5,626 nt of DNA from Clostridiales bacterium UBA1446 (GTDB taxonomy: Bacteria; Bacillota; Clostridia; Oscillospirales; Oscillospiraceae): NCBI GenBank assembly GCA_002329245.1, contig DCTG01000010.1, forward strand, positions 2,897-8,522. The letters are read 5' to 3'. Below, piece by piece: positions 5,613-5,626 of the stretch (positions are counted from its first letter, which is position 1; each line of letters opens with the position of its first letter). The notes under the pieces are model-generated. The model was given only the letters and a program-made list of their open reading frames with translations, was not told where the DNA came from and ran no database searches. The position numbers were made by a program, and so were the translations under genes.

Positions 5613-5626
5613 TTCGGTCTCTCCGG

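Noticed and set aside
5556..5626. Glycine-riboswitch-like CCGAAAGGGCAAAG on the minus strand at the right edge
   Set aside because: The conserved closing strand of the aptamer is absent and the partner gene would have to be the DUF169 gene on the wrong strand; the likeness is too short.
1..5626. CRISPR array, insertion sequence, phage or toxin-antitoxin content
   Set aside because: No regularly spaced repeats, transposase or integrase motifs, terminal inverted repeats or small paired genes were seen on either strand.

Overview
The window looks like chromosomal DNA of an endospore-forming, Gram-positive anaerobe of the Clostridia, perhaps near the Oscillospiraceae. This rests on a GerW/YtfJ-type sporulation gene next to a DUF2953 gene (adjacent in Bacillus as ytfI-ytfJ), strong AGGAGG-type ribosome binding sites, sigma-A-like promoters, and AT-rich spacers between moderately GC-rich genes. 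The genus cannot be fixed from the sequence.

Layout, left to right. (1) Positions 1-476 hold no convincing protein gene. They contain a well-formed leftward promoter (303-331). Its predicted start falls at the first base of a stem (about 288-296) that pairs exactly with 25-33, enclosing a roughly 270-nt structured region. I call this a noncoding RNA gene; it is the most interesting item here. (2) 477-1709, leftward: a 12-helix major facilitator transporter of the oxalate/formate-antiporter-like (OFA) family. (3) 1710-2072: a divergent AT-rich spacer with repeated TTGTTA/TAACAA elements, a perfect 10-bp hairpin and a 12-bp direct repeat. (4) 2073-2966, rightward: a membrane-anchored DUF2953 protein that runs in frame, with no stop codon, into a GerW-family sporulation protein. 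GerW has its own strong ribosome binding site and ATG at 2577. (5) 2974-3019: a long hairpin serving as terminator between convergent genes. (6) 3034-4428, leftward: asparaginyl-tRNA synthetase (asnS), with a clear extended -10 promoter and a short leader without a T-box. (7) 4429-4780: a divergent spacer with two dyads and a TATAAT box. (8) 4781-5542, rightward: a DUF169 (COG2043) protein of unknown function, followed by a possible structured element cut by the window edge.

The genes do not form one pathway. asnS is housekeeping, the DUF2953/GerW pair belongs to sporulation, and the transporter and DUF169 gene look like separately regulated single-gene units. The RNA gene lies on the same strand as the transporter and downstream of it, but has its own promoter.
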